A stretch of 64,000 nt of DNA, taken from Plantago major. Lineage: Eukaryota > Streptophyta > Magnoliopsida > Lamiales > Plantaginaceae. Positions 46,083 through 59,100 of the stretch are shown piece by piece. How positions within the stretch are numbered: the stretch's first letter is position 1; the number at the start of each line of letters is the position of its first letter. Location of the stretch: assembly GCA_026545765.1 (NCBI GenBank), contig CM048840.1, positions 46,798,580-46,862,579 on the forward strand. Reading direction: 5' to 3'. The notes beneath the pieces were generated by a model. That model was not told where the DNA came from, did no database searches, and saw only the letters and a program-made list of their open reading frames with translations. A program made the translations under genes and the position numbers.

Positions 46083-47750
46083 TATCTCTTGCTATGTGAT
46101 GAAGGTTTTTCCTTAGTTTGAAAAGGTTTATAGGCTCATTTGTAAAAATATTTGCATTTTTCGTTTTCCAAATAATCCAAAGACCTATGATCCAGATTAA
46201 TTGGTTTGGTGAGTTGAGGGGAGAATTAAAGATTAGTTGATAGATTGTCTTCCGCTCATTTGAGGGATTATAAATCTTTCGAAAGCCCTCAAAAGTTGTG
46301 CATTCAAAAAGGATATGAGTGGTAGTTTCGTTAGCATTTTTACATAGTCTACAAATTGGGCTTTCTATTATCTGTTGCTTCCATAGTCGAAAAGCTGTAG
46401 GCAACTTATCATGAAGGACTGTGCATATGAAGAATTTGATTCTGGGAAATTTTTTCATATTCCAGAGACGGTTCCAGGGCCAGTGAATACTTACTGAGTT
46501 ATTAACTGATACTAGATAATTATAAGCACTTTTAATTGTAAAAAGACCCGATTTATGCAATCTCCATATGAAATCATCATTTTGTTTAGTTACTGGAATT
46601 GGTACAGCTAAAATTTCTTCGACTATATCTCTTGGAAGAACATTTTTTTTAGTTTAGGGATATTCCAATTACCATTAGTAATAAAATCACTCGCTCTTCC
46701 ATCTCCTTGATTCTCAATGGTATAGTCATTTAGTGTTTTATTGTTAAGCCATCTACCGTCCAAAAATTTATATTCTTCCCATCACCTAACTTCCAACTTA
46801 GGCCATTCGTAATTAGAGGTTTATGCTTTTGTATATTTTCCAAAGCCAGCTATGCCCTTGAGCAGACTTAGAATCCATGAATGTAGAATTCGGGTAATAT
46901 TTGGCTTTGTCTACCTGTGTACAAAGCGAAGGATCATTATGTAACAGTTTCCACGCAAGTTTTAGCTGGCAAGCTATGTTTAACTTATCAAGGTTTCGAG
47001 TTCCCAAGACACCAGCTCCTTTTGGAAGAAAAACCGTATTCCAATTAATTCTTGATTTTTTTGTTGGAATCTTTAGTTACATTCCAAAGAAATTTTCTAT
47101 TAGATGTATTTATATTATCTATACAAGTAGTTGGTATTTTAGCTACTAACATACAATACGAAGGGATTGTATTTGTAACAGGTCGAATTAAAACTGTTCT
47201 ACCAGCATGGGAAAAAAATCTAGTATACCAATTATTGATTTTGTTAATTACTCTATCAATAATATGGTAAAAAAAAGTCCAATTTCTTTTTGCCAAAAAT
47301 AAAAGATATACCCAATTATTTATTTTATTAGTGTAGACTCCAAGTTTTTGAACAACTTGTTGCTTCCTATTAACTGAAGTGTTTGGGATGAAGAAAACTC
47401 GAGATTTTTCCCAACAATTTTTTTGGCCGGAGGCCAACGCATAGGTATTTAAACACTTTTGAATACCTTTTACAAAGCTTTTTGTTGCTTTGCAAAAAAT
47501 TAAGCAATCGTCTGCGAAACAAAGAATAGGAATTTTTGGTTCATTTCGACTTGACTTTAAACCTTGGAAGGTGCCAAGAGTTTCCTGATTAAGGATATAA
47601 TGAACGAAAAGTTTCTGACAGAGAATAACTAGGTAGGGAGAAAGCGGGTCACCTTGCCGGATACCTCTAGAGGGTTTCCAGTTATCAGAAAGGTTATTAT
47701 TAACAAAGACTCTATAAGACACTTAACTCATACAAGTCATAATAAGATTT
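46083..47750 (-). pseudogene. LINE ORF2, reverse transcriptase and zinc-finger part
   Basis: This continues the LINE at 43979-44462. From the upper end it encodes RT motifs (SRGIRQGDPLSPYL at about 47660, the catalytic FADDCLIF at about 47510, then HAGRTVLIRPV), the post-RT region (LDKLNIACQLKLAWKLL, 46813-47007) and the zf-RVT domain (GLFTIKSAYNYL, FFICTVLHDKLPT, CRLCKNANETTTHILFEC, 46015-46560). Frameshifts occur near 47045 and 46600-46800, plus an in-frame stop just before VSYRVFVN. The upper edge ends abruptly at 47750, inside the RT domain, where element 3 begins. Confidence 0.85.
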
Positions 47751-49344
47751 TGTTAGCAATATCTGTTTAAGATTTTGATCAGCAACCTAATGACTTATCT
47801 TAGCTCAGAAAGGTGGTTAGTACTCTTGGTTCACTTGAACACTGTAAAAGAGGAAACTCACTAAGTATGATAGTCTAGCAAATCTTGTATAGGATGTTAG
47901 GTCTCTGAATGTATTTATTCTCTGAAGAAGACCAAGAAGAAGGCATCCAGCAGTAAAAGTTCAACAAATTTTGAAGATCCTGTCGCACAAGATTGTCAAG
48001 ACAAAGGTTTTTCAGATACCTATGACCAGATATCTTGAAGACACAAGCATTTTTAAATAAACGGTGTTGCAAAAGATATCTGACAAATAAAAGGTTTCTG
48101 AAACGAGGAAAAGTGCCCACAGATATCTACACTCAGATACCTTGGATAAAGATTATGTTTCCGGGAAACAATATATTTTTAACAAGTGGTATCTGGAGTT
48201 GTGATAGTCTCTGGAAAAGGACGTGCAAGGCTTCAGAAATCATGCATAGTTCCGTTGGCACTACAGGACAAAGTATAGTACAGTGCATTAAATGCGCGGA
48301 CATAAATGTCTGAACAAAAACGTTAGCTTCTGAAGAAGAAGACAAACCTACTACAGTACTATACTCAGATATCAATAGTTTGAAATTGAGTTAAGCCTAA
48401 CGGATACTATTCAAACGGCACTCAAATTCATCTATAAATATCAACACTTAGACTGCTTGAGAACACAGCTTAGATCACTGAACTTATATTGAATACTCTC
48501 ACAAGCTCTCTCAAGCACACTACTTACCTTCAAGCTTTCTGTTGCGACCAAAGCTCTTGATTCTAAGTAGCACAAAAGTTCTAAGTGTCCTGATCCTTAA
48601 CAAGCATTGTTATTTGTGAAAGAGTTGAACTAAGATTTCATATCTGAGATTCATTCTCTTGAACACTTATCATAGACTTGGGTCAGTAAAGAACAAGATA
48701 CCATACATTGCAAAGTGTATTAAGTATACTTGATTCATAGAGCTATCTGAATAACTGAACAAGTTATTAAAGAAGCTCACCTGACAAACTACCTTAACCA
48801 ACACCTTAATCGGCGTGGAGTACAGGAAGTACTTAGTTTGGGAAACTAAGGAATAACTCCAAGGTTACTGAGCATAGGAAGTACTTAGTTTGGGAAACTA
48901 AGGAATAGCTCAAAAGGTTTCTGAGTACAGGAAGTACTTGGCTGTGAAAGCCGGGGAATAACTCAGGGGGAACACTTGGTTGGGAACCTAGTGTATTTAG
49001 GAATCTAGAGAAGATACTTGTAAGGTTACCTCAATTATCTGTCTTAGTGTATTCTAGGTCTGAGAAAGGCCGAAGAGGATTAGTTGAAGGATTACGCCAC
49101 CTTCAGATACCACTATAAAAGAACTTGTGTTATTTACTTTCTGCAGTTTATTACTTGCTTTATTTATCTTGCAAAGTATTTACACTTATCTTGCTGAGCA
49201 CATGCACTTATCACAGAAAAGTCTTCCTCTCTCTGAAATTAAGTATCAGATATCTGAGAAACTGTGTTTATCGACAAAAGTTTTAAAAGAGTATTCACCC
49301 CCCCCCCCCCTTAGTCTTTTCCTTTGCCGTTATCTGGACCAACA
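47751..49344 (+). repeat. Element 3 5' LTR
   Basis: 1594 bp, TGTTAG..CCAACA. TATA box TATAAATA at 48433-48440. Hairpin array at 48817-48990. A C run of about 13 lies before the inner end (about 49298-49311). Confidence 0.92.
48817..48990 (+). repeat. Tandem ~52-bp two-tier hairpin array, element 3
   Basis: There are three full units and a tail. Outer stems are GGAGT/ACTCC, TGAGC/GCTCA and TGAGT/ACTCA. Inner stems are TTAGTTT-GGG-AAACTAA (twice) and GGCT-GTGAA-AGCC, with a final GGTT-GGG-AACC. Both tiers keep pairing although the bases differ between units. Confidence 0.82.
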
Positions 49345-49346
49345 AG

Positions 49347-49358
49347 TGGTATCAGAGC
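49347..49358 (+). other. Primer-binding site, element 3
   Basis: TGGTATCAGAGC, a perfect 12-base match to the initiator Met-tRNA 3' complement, 2 bases after the LTR. Confidence 0.92.
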
Positions 49359-49462
49359 AGGAGGTTCCCAAGCCTTCTGCACTGAACCTAGATCCCAGAT
49401 AAGTGCCCACTAACTGTTTTTCACCTACACTTGATTTGTTTGTTTAGTGTGTTTGCTGCAGG

Positions 49463-52043
49463 ATGTCTTTAAGTGACGCCCCAATTCTCAAGCCAGAGAA
49501 TTATGAGAAATGGAAGAACATGATGCTCCACCTAGAAGCCATCAGTGACGAAATGATTGACGTGATAAAGAATGGCCCAATAGTCATTCAACAACTCAAG
49601 CAAGTAATAGAGGTTTCTAATGGTAGAGACAGAGAACAAAGCGATGGATCTTCACAGACAGATGCGTCAACCAGTGGGAGACCTGCCAGTCAAGTTATTT
49701 ACTAACCAAAGCCCAAAGAGCTCTGGACATCGGAAGATTCCAAGAGAAATCGATTGGATGGTCAGGCTCGTAATATCATCATACGTTCTACTCCAGAGCA
49801 CATACAGTGTAAACTGTGGGATGCAAAAACGGCGAAAGTGGCCTGGCAACTGATTTAAGAAATCTGTGCCGGCACTGAGAAAACAAAGGAAAATAAGTTC
49901 GAAGTTTTGAGCTCAAATTCCAAAACTTTAAACAAGGTCCCACAGAGACTCTTGAAGAACTAGATTTCCAGTTTACAACACTTATGAGTGACATGGCTGC
50001 ACTTGGTGAAAGTAATAGATATACCCAGTCAGAAAAGATTAAGACTATTGTGAGAAGTCTAAATCATAACTGGGAGCACACAAAGTTTTTCTACTTTAAC
50101 CAAGGAATGCCAGATATCACTCCAGTGGAACTTTTCTCTCACCTTGCCACCGTTGACTATGAGACAACTCAAAGAGAACAAACAACTGAGAAGTTGCAGA
50201 ATGTTGCTCTAGTTGCTCAAGGAACTTCTGAAAAGAAGAAAGGCAAGGAGGTGACTGAGGATGCTCTTGCTGTAAAGCAAATGGGAAAATATGTCAGTCG
50301 AGAAATTGAGAGAAGAAAAGCCAAAGAGAAGCTGAAAAAGCATCTAGGCTCAAACTATCACCAGTACAAAAATATGCAAAGCTCGCTGAACAAGCCGGCT
50401 CAGAAAGCATCAAGTACTGAGGAAGCATAAATCGGAAATTATATCTGTTTCTATTGTCAGATACCTGGTCATTTCAAGAAGGATTGTCCTGCCTTCAACA
50501 AACTTAAGACAGGTGACAAGAAAGATAGAAGAATCTTCAAAAGAAGTCAAAGAGCTATGCTCACTAAAGAAAGGAAAAAGATCCAACTCCAACTGGATGC
50601 TCTAGACATTGAGTCTGATTCTGAGGATGAAGACTCAGATGATTCCACACTGCCTTCTCCAGAAATGTGCAGTGTTTCTCATGAAGTAATTGACTTTGGA
50701 CAAAAGAAGAAAGAAGTGTGTGGAATGGCTGAAGAGATCTTTCCATATATCTCCAACATTGAACCTTGTCTAATGGCTGATGAGGTAACACATACTTCCT
50801 GTTATACTTATGAAAGTGATGAAGAAGGAATCAAAGATCTGGAAAATCTCAAAAGAGAAATTGATCTCTACAAAAGAGAATTTCCAATGATCCGAGCTAG
50901 AGCCGAAATTCTTGAAGAAGAAAAGAATTCTCTTGTAAAGGAAAATTCACAAATACTCAAGATATCTGAGAAAAAGGATGCTGAAAATGCATTTCTCAAG
51001 GCTCAGATATCTGAGACCGAAAAGTCACATAAAGAAGCATTGGCCAATCTTCAAAAGAAATGTGAAGATCTTCTTTCTGAGAATGAAGAACTCAAAAAGA
51101 AAGAACTATCTTTTCAATCTTTTGCCAAAGCTAGTGACACTCTTACTGAAGTACAATCTTATTTAAGAGATCCTTCAGAAAAGAGAGGACTCGGGCTGGA
51201 CACACACAGATAGTTCTACCACTCTGAATAAGAGTGATGAAAGACGAACATTTGTCAGTGCTCAGCAAGGTGATTCCCAAACAATCTACAATATCGGTCA
51301 GAAAGCTAAGGTTGTTGACAAAGGAAAGGCAGTTGCGACCAAGCCTTTGTGGGAAAAACAAGTCCCAAGGAGAACTGTTGGGAATGTTTCTGAAAAGAAA
51401 CATAACACTGAAAAGTGTAATCACCCACAGTGATTTGTCTCTCAGAAAGGAAAAATTGCAGGAGCTGACAAATTCTCCTATGTCACGTTTTCTGGAAAGA
51501 AAATAGATTATCCAGAGACTAGCAAAGCTGCTGAGAAAAGATCTCAGATAGCACCAGGTGCTCGGAATGGTATTGGCTATAAAGCCATCGGGAAACAACT
51601 TGCTCATGAGTACAAACAAGAGCAAGAACGATGGTTAAAGGCTAGAATTGCTCATAGCAATTATCAAAAGTGGAAAATGAATCAAGCCGAGCGACGGCCC
51701 TTCCACTCGGCACCGTCGGATCACAGATTTTTTTCTTCCATTTGAACTCATTTCAATAATTCTTTTTGAAAATCTGAATGCCAGGGCTAGAAGAAATCTG
51801 GCTAGGAAAGCTAAGTTTGCTGAGAAGAAACCTGACAGGTATCTAAAAGCACCAAATGGAGCACCAAGGAACACACCAAGGAAGAAAATAGTTCTTAATA
51901 ACAATGATACTAATCATTTAACTAAAATTCCTCCTTATGTTCCTGTTAGACAAAAGAATGTTCCTAAGAAATTCATTCAAAAATGGATTCCTACTGGAAG
52001 ATTCTTTAGTCCAGATGGTTCCATTGTTGGTATGAGAACATAA
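49463..52043 (+). pseudogene. gag of element 3
   Basis: It starts MSLSDAPILKPENYEKWKN at 49463. Lesions are a stop at 49705, frameshifts near 49850-49980, a stop after SSTEEA at 50430 directly before the zinc knuckle (CFYCQIPGHFKKDC), and a stop after GLDTHR at 51213. The gag core (NQGMPDITPVELFSHLATV), coiled coil (50880-51130) and basic C-terminal part are recognisable. A segment near 51690-51770 (gagcgacggcccttccac and following T-rich sequence) is absent from elements 1 and 2 and looks like a small insertion. It ends with the family TAA at 52041-52043. Confidence 0.82.
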
Positions 52044-52064
52044 TCTCCTGTTTCCTGTTTTGTG

Positions 52065-55000
52065 CAGAACACTCTAAAGACTAATTCAAAGTGGCATTTT
52101 GATAGTGGATGTGGGAAGCACATGACAGGAGACAAAGCAAATCTAATTGACTACAGAAAGTGCAATGATGGACCAATTATCAGGTTTGCTGGAGGAGATG
52201 AAAATCCAACAATAGGTTTTGGCAATTTGAAGTTTGGAGCCCTTACAATTTCTGAAGTACTTCATGTAAAGGGATTGAAATATAATCTCCTAAGCATGAG
52301 TCAACTAGTAGACAAAGGGTACACTATCAAGATCAAGTCAAAACTATGTAAAGTGATTGACAATGAGTCAAAGCAGACAGTCTTGGTTGCAAGGCGTAAA
52401 GGAAATCTTTATGTTGCTGATTGGGCATCATACAATGAAGAATGTCTCATGGTGAGTCAATCTGGCAACACTGAAGAAAATTGGCTATGGCATAAAAGAA
52501 TGAGTCACTTGAATTTCAAAACTCTGAATAAGCTAGCCAAGAAAGAGATGGTGGTTGGTTTACCCAAAATGGCATATAGAAAAGAAGGTGTATGCTCAGC
52601 TTGCCAAATGGGAAAACAATCCAAAACATCTTTCAAATCTAAAACTAGACATTCCAGTGAAAGGCCACTGCAAATGTTACATATGGATCTTTTTGAATCC
52701 TCTGTAACTAGTTATGCAGGAAAGAAGTATGGTCTGGTTGTTGTTCATGATTATTCAAGATTCACTTGGATGTCTTTCTCAAACACAAATCTGATGCAAG
52801 GGTTGAGATACCCAACTTGCTGAATAAGCTCGAAGTCATGAAAAATGACAAGGTATCATGAATCGAGCAGACCATGATGGTATCGAGTTTGTGAACCGAA
52901 GACATAAAAGAGTTTTGTACTTGCAAAGGTATACAACATCAACTATCTTACGTAAGGACACCACAACAAAATGGTGTTCTGAAAGAAAGAATAGGACCAC
53001 GAAGAAGCAAAGAAGAACAATGCTTGCTGACACTGAAATAAGTGAAATCTATTGGGTTGAAGCTATAAACACAGCATGCTACACTCAAAATAGATGTCTG
53101 ATTAACAAACACCATGACAAAAATCCTTACGAGCTTTTCATTGGTAGACCCCCTAGTATCAAACATCTAAGGGTGTTTGGTTGCAGATGTTTCGTTCTTA
53201 ACAATGGAAAAGAATACTTAAGAACATTTCAACCAAAGGCAGATGAAGGAGTATTTCTTGGTTATTCTCTGAATAGCAAAGCCTATAGAATCTACTACAA
53301 AAGAACGCCAAAGATTGAGGAATCTGTTCATGTAGTATTCTATGAAGAAAACAAGAAAGCACTCTTGATGATGATCTCTCATATAGGTTCAAAGAACTGA
53401 TGATTAAAGATTCTGAAAAAGGATCCTCAGAAGGAAACAATTCTATCATTCAAATAGAGGATGAGTTTGACGATGAAAAGCAACCTATGCTTAGTAACAA
53501 CCAGATGACTCTAAGACATGATGAAGAATTTCCTATGAGAATTCCAGAAATGGAACAGGTTACTAAGAACCTTCATCATGAAAAGGTATCTAAAAATGAG
53601 ATTGCTGAAATGCAAGATTCAGATATCTCTAACACTGAAAGAGTGTCAGATATCCATGGCATTTTTCATGTGTCAGATATCTCAGATATTGCAAAATTAT
53701 CTCATCAAGATCATATTAATTCACATTCAAATCAAAATGATATTGATCCTACTAGTTCAAAACCCATTATGAAATGGATAAGAAATCATCCTGCAAAGGA
53801 TGTGATTGGTCCCATAGACCAAGGAGTTAGAACTAGAAGAGCAATCGCTGAAAATGCAAATTATCTTTATGGATGTTTCATCTCAAACATTGAACCAAAG
53901 ACTATAGAAGAAGCATTAAAGGATCAAGATTGGATCTCTGCAATGCAAGAAGAGTTGGATCAATTTGAGAGAAACAAAGTCTGGAAACTGGTTCCATTTG
54001 TTGACGGAATATCTGTAATCGGAACCAAGTGGGTTTTCAGAAACAAAATGAATGAGTCTGGTGAAATAACCAGAAACAAAGCTAGGTTTGTTGCCAAGGG
54101 ATTCACCCAGACTGAAGGACTAGATTTTGATGAATTTTATGCACCAGTTGCAAGATTGGATGCAATAAGACTCTTTCTAGCCTTTGCAGCTCATAATGAC
54201 TTTACAGTTTATCAGATGGATGTCAAGAGTAAATTTCTAAATGGTGAACTTGCTGAGGAAGTCTATGTTGAGCAACCACCAGGTTTTGAAGTTTCCTCAG
54301 AAAGTAGGATGGTCTATAGTCTTCAGAAAGCTCTGTATGGGCTGAAACAAGCTCCAAGAGTATGGTATGATACATTGGCCAGATACCTACTAGAAAGTGA
54401 TTTCAAGAAAGGAGATGTTGATAAAACACTCTTCACATTGAACCATGATGGGAAACTACTTTTAGTTCAAGTATATGTTGAAGACATTATATTTGGATCT
54501 AAAGACAAGCAACTTTGTGAAGACTTTGCTGAACTCATGAAATGTAAATTTGAGATGAGCATGATGGGAGAATTGAATTACTTCCTATCGAACAAGTCAA
54601 ACAACTCAATGATGGAATATTCATTAGTCAAACAAAGTATGCAAAGGACATGCTCAATAAGTTTAATCTAAAGCCTTCTGAAAAGAATGCTAAGATACCA
54701 ATGAGCATTGGAACCAAAATGACCTATACTGAATCTGACAAGAGTGTTGAAGAACACAAGTATAGGAAATTGATTGGATCTCTACTGTACCAGTTGGAGC
54801 GTGTGCTAGATTTCAGACAAATCCAATGCAATCACACTACAACATTGCTATGAAAATATTGAGGTATGTAAAAGGTACAGTAGAAGTTGGATTGTGGTAT
54901 CCAAAAGATAGTGGATTGAGTTTGGTTGGCTATTCAGATGCCGACTATGCTGGATCATTGCTTGATAGAAAAAGCACCTCAGGAACTTGTCAATTTCTTG

Positions 55001-55392
55001 GTGCTAGATTGATATCTTGGTTCAGCAAGAAACAAAATTCAATTGCCACATCTACCACAGAGGCTGAATATATTGCTGCTGGGTGTTGTGCTTCACAGAT
55101 ATTTTGGATACAACAACTCAGAGACTATAGACTCAATGAAGAGAAAACTCTCATTTTCTGTGACAACACAAGTGCCATTGCCATAACTCAGAATCCTAAG
55201 TTTCATGCAAGAACAAAGCACATTGATGTTAGACACCACTTCATCAGAGACCATGTTGAAAAAGGCAGTATAGAGATACTCAAGATTGACACTGAAGACC
55301 AACTTGCAGATATCTTCACTGAGCCACTACAGGAAAGTAGATTCTTAGCCTTAAGACACAGTCTTGGACTAATGGAGCTACCACAGAACTGA
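52065..55392 (+). pseudogene. pol of element 3 (protease, integrase, RT, RNase H)
   Basis: Protease: WHFDSGCGKHMTGD near 52090. Pre-integrase finger: LWHKRMSHLNF and CSACQMGKQSK. Integrase: HMDLFES and VVVHDYSRFTW, then frameshifts at 52823 and near 52900, and the C-terminal part from about 53030. The linker and RT lie at 53400-54671 with QMDVKS and LYGLKQAPR. The catalytic motif reads YVED (54475-54486), not YVDD as in element 2. A frameshift at about 54590 and a deletion at about 54790 break the RT/RNase H link. RNase H (54826-55392) is open and keeps GYSDADYAGS, TEAEYIAAG and DNTSAIAI. Confidence 0.86.
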
Positions 55393-55436
55393 AAAAGTTC
55401 AGATATCTGAAGAAGATATCAAAGGAGAGAGAAAAG

Positions 55437-55515
55437 GAATCTGGAACGGGTATCCAGAGAAGAGGTATCTGGAACAGGTATCCAGAAAGAGGAATCTGGA
55501 ACGGGTATCCAGAAA
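55437..55515 (+). repeat. Tandem inverted-repeat units after pol, element 3
   Basis: Three copies of the unit TCTGGAACGGGTATCCAGA (the middle one with ACAGG), matching the four copies at 28684-28797 in element 2. Confidence 0.85.
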
Positions 55516-56013
55516 CCAAAGGCTAAAGGGTAAAATGTCTATTTGAAGATTTCTGAGACGGGTACTCAGATATCTAGATCACTCAGTGAGGGGGGACACA
55601 AAAGAGAATAGTACAACTGTCTACAGTTAACTACTATCTTGAAATTTGTATTATTTCTATCTTTGTGAAAAACTTTGAAAAGACAACAAGTATAAGATAG
55701 AATCAGATACAAACATTGTTCTCATTCACACAGAAACGTGATTCAGATAGCTAATAGCCAACATTCATTAAATGGACACAATTACAATTGTTGATTGTGA
55801 TCATTGCTGAAGAAGCAATGGTGACCCTTGATGAAATGGGCGATTGATCTTTACGGCAGAGATTAATTCTCTGTAAATAGTGGACTTTTGAAATTCCGAC
55901 ATGGCCCACTATGCATTTAATGCCGAACAAACTTTTACCCACGCCTGTCTGCAATTCACAGATACGTATATACAAAACCAATTTGTATGTATATGTCTGT
56001 CTGAATTACGTTG

Positions 56014-56026
56014 CTATATATATAGG
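56014..56026 (+). promoter_or_regulatory. TATA-like site upstream of ORF3, element 3
   Basis: CTATATATATAGG, 171 bp before the ORF3 ATG. It is identical to the site in elements 1 and 2 although the surrounding noncoding sequence differs at many positions. Confidence 0.45.
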
Positions 56027-56196
56027 ATTTTGGCAAAAGAAATTACTTTCGCCTAGTCCAACATTCAGACTTGCACAAGAATAGCAAAAACCATTCTTCA
56101 ACCTCTGCAAATTTATGTTAGTCTTTCTGCAAAGAATCACTAATCTCTCACCCAAATCTCTTTCAAACTTTCAAAACACTTGCACTATATAAAGAG

Positions 56197-59100
56197 ATGG
56201 CTCCTAAGCGTTCGTCTACCCAGAAACCCCAATCTTCTACCACTGGTACTGCTGAAAAGCAAGCACCAGAGTTGGTTATAGTAAACATTCGATTGGTAGG
56301 AGACTTTAATCCCGATCATTGGACTTCAAATCACAGAATGATTTGGGGTGGTGCCATGATTAAGGAATACCTCACGGCTGCTGTTGAAAATCAAGCCGAT
56401 AGGAAGCTAATTCTTGACATGCTTGAAAAGGCACAAATCAAGGGTTTTCTATCTGCTCTTCCCAGTGGAATTTCTTCACTGGATGTGTTAGAATTCTATA
56501 ACTCGTGATTATATCCGTGTTTACGAAAACCTTGCAATAGTGTCTATAAAAACTAAGGTCCAAGGAAAGGAAATCCTTCTGGACTTAACAACTTTATGTA
56601 AGTTGTTTGATCTTGAAAATCTTGGAAAGGGTTTTGAAATAGACACCAAGGATGATGATCTCCTTGAAGGTGTAAAACAGCTGTACAGTGATGTGTGTGA
56701 TCTTGAAAAACCAGATACACCCACTGATTTCAAGCTTGCTGACATCAGAACCAGACATCTGCTGGTTCACTGTGATGTGTTGGCATGCATTCTTCATAGA
56801 TGCTTTGATGGTCTACAAGGAGGTGCTGACCAGATAAGCCAAGAACGTTGGATGATGATGTTCTTGTTGCAACAACAACACAAAAGGCTGGAAAACCCTT
56901 TCAATTGGGGAAAGTACGCCTTTACGAAGTTTGTGAAGAAGATTCAAGGCTTTGAGCCTAAAATCGCTAAGGGACTTGCTGAGCCAAAGGCAACAGTAAG
57001 CTATGGTCTAAAGATATGCTACTTGCTGGAGAAGCTTGGCATTGAGCTCAGAGAGAAGGCTGATATAGCCAACAGTAACCTACTCTACAAATATGAGTAT
57101 ACGAACTTGATGAAAAAGGTTACTGGATCTCAGAAAGGTTCCAAGAAGTGAAAGACTGAAGAGTTATCTGAGGGAAAGGTTGCGACCAAGAAGCCCAGAA
57201 CTTCACGAAAGAAGTCTACTGGCAAATCAGTAGACACACCCATTGAGGTTGTCGATTCCCAGATATCTTCCGCCACTGCAGATGAACTCATAAATGCAGA
57301 TGAACTCATCAATGCTGCAAAAGAGGTATCGGCTACTGAACAAGTAGACTCAGCAAGAGAAAGTGCTTTCAAAAATGTTAAGACTACTGCCGAAAGCCTT
57401 GCTGATGAACTCATCAATGCCGCTAAAGAAAGTAGTGATAGATACCAAGCCGTATCTACAGAAATCGCAGGGATTATGGACCAATCAGTTCCTAATGCTG
57501 ATGAGAGCTCTGACGATGAAGATGATGAATTAGTCATCTCTCAAGTCCTAGAAAAATCCAAAAGGGCTAAGGTTACTGAAAAATGGCGATGTAGAGGTAT
57601 CGAAGAAGAACACACCACAAAGTTCTTGAACAAGCACCTGTTTCAAAGCTTGCTGAAGAAGCAACTGTGTCCAAGGTCACTGGACAAATTACACCATCAG
57701 AGCAAGAAAGACTGAAAGATATTGAAGATACTCTGATGAGTGATAGCTTAGTGTTGGAGGATACTGCCATTGCCTCAACACTCAACAGTTTGTCTCAAGC
57801 ACAACAGCCAGATGTGAATACTGCTGAAATGGTACCTGAGTTACAGAAACCAGCATCTTTCATTGCTGAAGAAAATCCTGCAAAAGATCAGGTTCCCCAA
57901 CTCAATGAGAGGGATCAAACTGAGGCATCTGCTCAGAATGATCAACCATGGGAGGAAACTGAGTTGCATACTCAGGAAAGGTCTGAAGTACCTGAAACTT
58001 CAAACAAAGAAGCTGAAATGGAACAACAAGACCAAAACATAGAAGGGTCACAAGTTCCAGAGACCAATCAGCCTGACACTGCTCAGGTAGCTGAATGGTT
58101 TAACTCTCTACTTGTGATAATTTGTGTTTATTAATCTTGTTATTTAATAAAATTTCTTTGTTACAGGCTGAATTAGAAACACAAGAACAAGAGGAAGCTG
58201 GAAAGCTTGCCTCAGAGACTGAGAAGGAGGCTACTACAACCTCACCTCTTAAGGAATATGAGCCTGTGCTACAGGTGATAGAGAGTTTCTTAAGATATTA
58301 CTTTTCAGATATATGTTAATACACTTAACTAATTAAGTGGATGTTTCTAATAGGCTCCAACTGAGAAAGAAGAAGATGAGGCAGAAATGCCAGAAAAGGA
58401 CCCAAAAACCGTCAATGTTTCTGAATACAATGTCATTGAGCCTTCTAGTGTGAAGGTATATATATGAAAATCAGTGATAAACATTCTTCATTATGGGTTA
58501 ATATAAATTCTTCTCTAATTACTTAATACTTTTTACTTACAGGCTCATTCAGAAGTAGAAGTGCAAGGGGAAAGAGTTGCGACATCCCCTGCATCCATGG
58601 AAATTGATGAAGCCCCCAAGGCAACAACACCAGAAAGAACACTAGAAACTGAGAACGTTTATGCGAAAAATGATTTTGAGCCTCCTGTTGAGGAAGTAAG
58701 TGGAAAACTCAGAAATCATTGAAGCTTAATTGCATAAATTCTTTCATGACAATTTCCTAAGTATTGTGATAATTTTAATTCTCATGATCAAGCAGAAAGA
58801 AAGGTTGATGAGGATCAGACTTCCAAGTCTCCACCTCACAACAAGATATCTGAGGCACCCCCTGCCTCAGTAGTACAAGTCTCTGAGCCTAATGTACTCA
58901 TTCAGGTAACTCAGAAACCTAACTACACTCGTACTCAGATATCTACACAAGTTTTGAATCTAACTCAAAACTCTTTCTTTCATGCTCAAACAAGTGCCAC
59001 TAACGTCCCTGTTGATGAGAAAGAGGACCTGTTTCCTTTCTTCAAGGAACACACTTTGCCAAAGCATCTGAAATGCTTCAAGAAATGGCAAAAGCTCCGA

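Noticed and set aside
47045-47722. Possibility that the RT frame next to element 3 belongs to the retrotransposon
   Set aside because: Motifs (GIRQGDPLSPYL, FADDCLIF) are of non-LTR LINE type, on the opposite strand, and end at the LTR boundary.
52021-52067. A complete 38-base intron (GTATGAG..TGCAG) at the gag-protease boundary of element 3
   Set aside because: It is too short for a plant intron, and element 1 lacks the GT donor at the same place. Only the stop and acceptor-like tract are conserved.
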